Source: Pseudomonadota bacterium (GTDB lineage Bacteria; Pseudomonadota; Alphaproteobacteria; Rhizobiales; Kaistiaceae). Taken from it: a stretch of DNA of 5,123 nucleotides. Below are positions 4,975 to 5,123 of the stretch, piece after piece. The notes under the pieces were generated by a model, which did no database searches, was not told the DNA's origin, and saw only the letters and a list, made by a program, of their open reading frames with translations. The stretch spans positions 1 through 5,123 of the forward strand of contig JAEWAD010000016.1 of the NCBI GenBank assembly GCA_023391905.1. Reading direction: 5' to 3'. A program made the translations under genes and the position numbers. How positions within the stretch are numbered: the stretch's first letter is position 1; each line of letters opens with the position of its first letter.

Positions 4975-5123
4975 CCATGACGGGATCGGGTCGGCCGCGT
5001 CCGAGGCCGGCGCGGGGCGCGGGCTGGCCGCGGCTTTCGGGTCGAGGAATCGCATGGCCCAGATGTCCAAAAAGATCGCGGCGGCATGATGGCTGAAACC
5101 GAGGCGAGGCGGGGGGCTGGGGC

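Noticed and set aside
5086..5123. Possible start of a plus-strand gene (MMAETEARRGAG)
   Set aside because: Only 12 codons are visible, no ribosome site precedes it, and no family can be recognised.

Overview
The window is high-GC DNA (roughly two thirds G+C) from an alphaproteobacterium, most likely of the order Hyphomicrobiales (Rhizobiales). Three things point there: a 41-residue cysteine-free L36 protein of the type common in that class, a pyruvate kinase/DUF1036 pair, and a KGG stress protein behind what looks like an EcfG-type general stress promoter. Genus cannot be fixed from the sequence.

Left part (1-1575): the 5' three quarters of a D-amino acid dehydrogenase gene (dadA, minus strand, cut by the window edge) is divergent from an Lrp/AsnC-family regulator (plus strand). 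The 164-base gap holds a perfect 14-base palindrome, a good operator candidate, and a possible dadA promoter. By analogy with known Lrp-dad pairs, the regulator probably senses an amino acid and controls dadA and itself.

Middle (1576-2096): a small KGG-motif protein on the minus strand with its own intrinsic terminator and a GGAAC-N16-GGTT promoter. It is divergent from the rpmJ transcription unit. The 220-base gap contains both promoters and a hairpin in the rpmJ leader.

Centre (1996-2871): a strong sigma-70-like promoter (TTGACA-N17-TATGGT), the L36 gene rpmJ, then a periplasmic or secreted TPR protein. The TPR gene's start region lies inside a long, nearly perfect hairpin. A 17-bp-stem terminator (2941-2978) separates it from the convergent operon to the right.

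Right part (3011-5123): a minus-strand operon transcribed from a TTGACA-N18-CATAAA promoter. It encodes an exported DUF1036 protein and then pyruvate kinase (pyk), the two overlapping by 4 bases. The last 150 bases, upstream of that promoter, hold no gene I can support; an ORF may begin near 5086 on the plus strand and run out of the window.

This is mostly ordinary core-genome content. I see no mobile element, CRISPR, tRNA or rRNA, and no novel multi-gene system. The points worth a second look are regulatory: the TPR start-site hairpin, the stress promoter, the dadA-lrp palindrome and the rpmJ leader hairpin.
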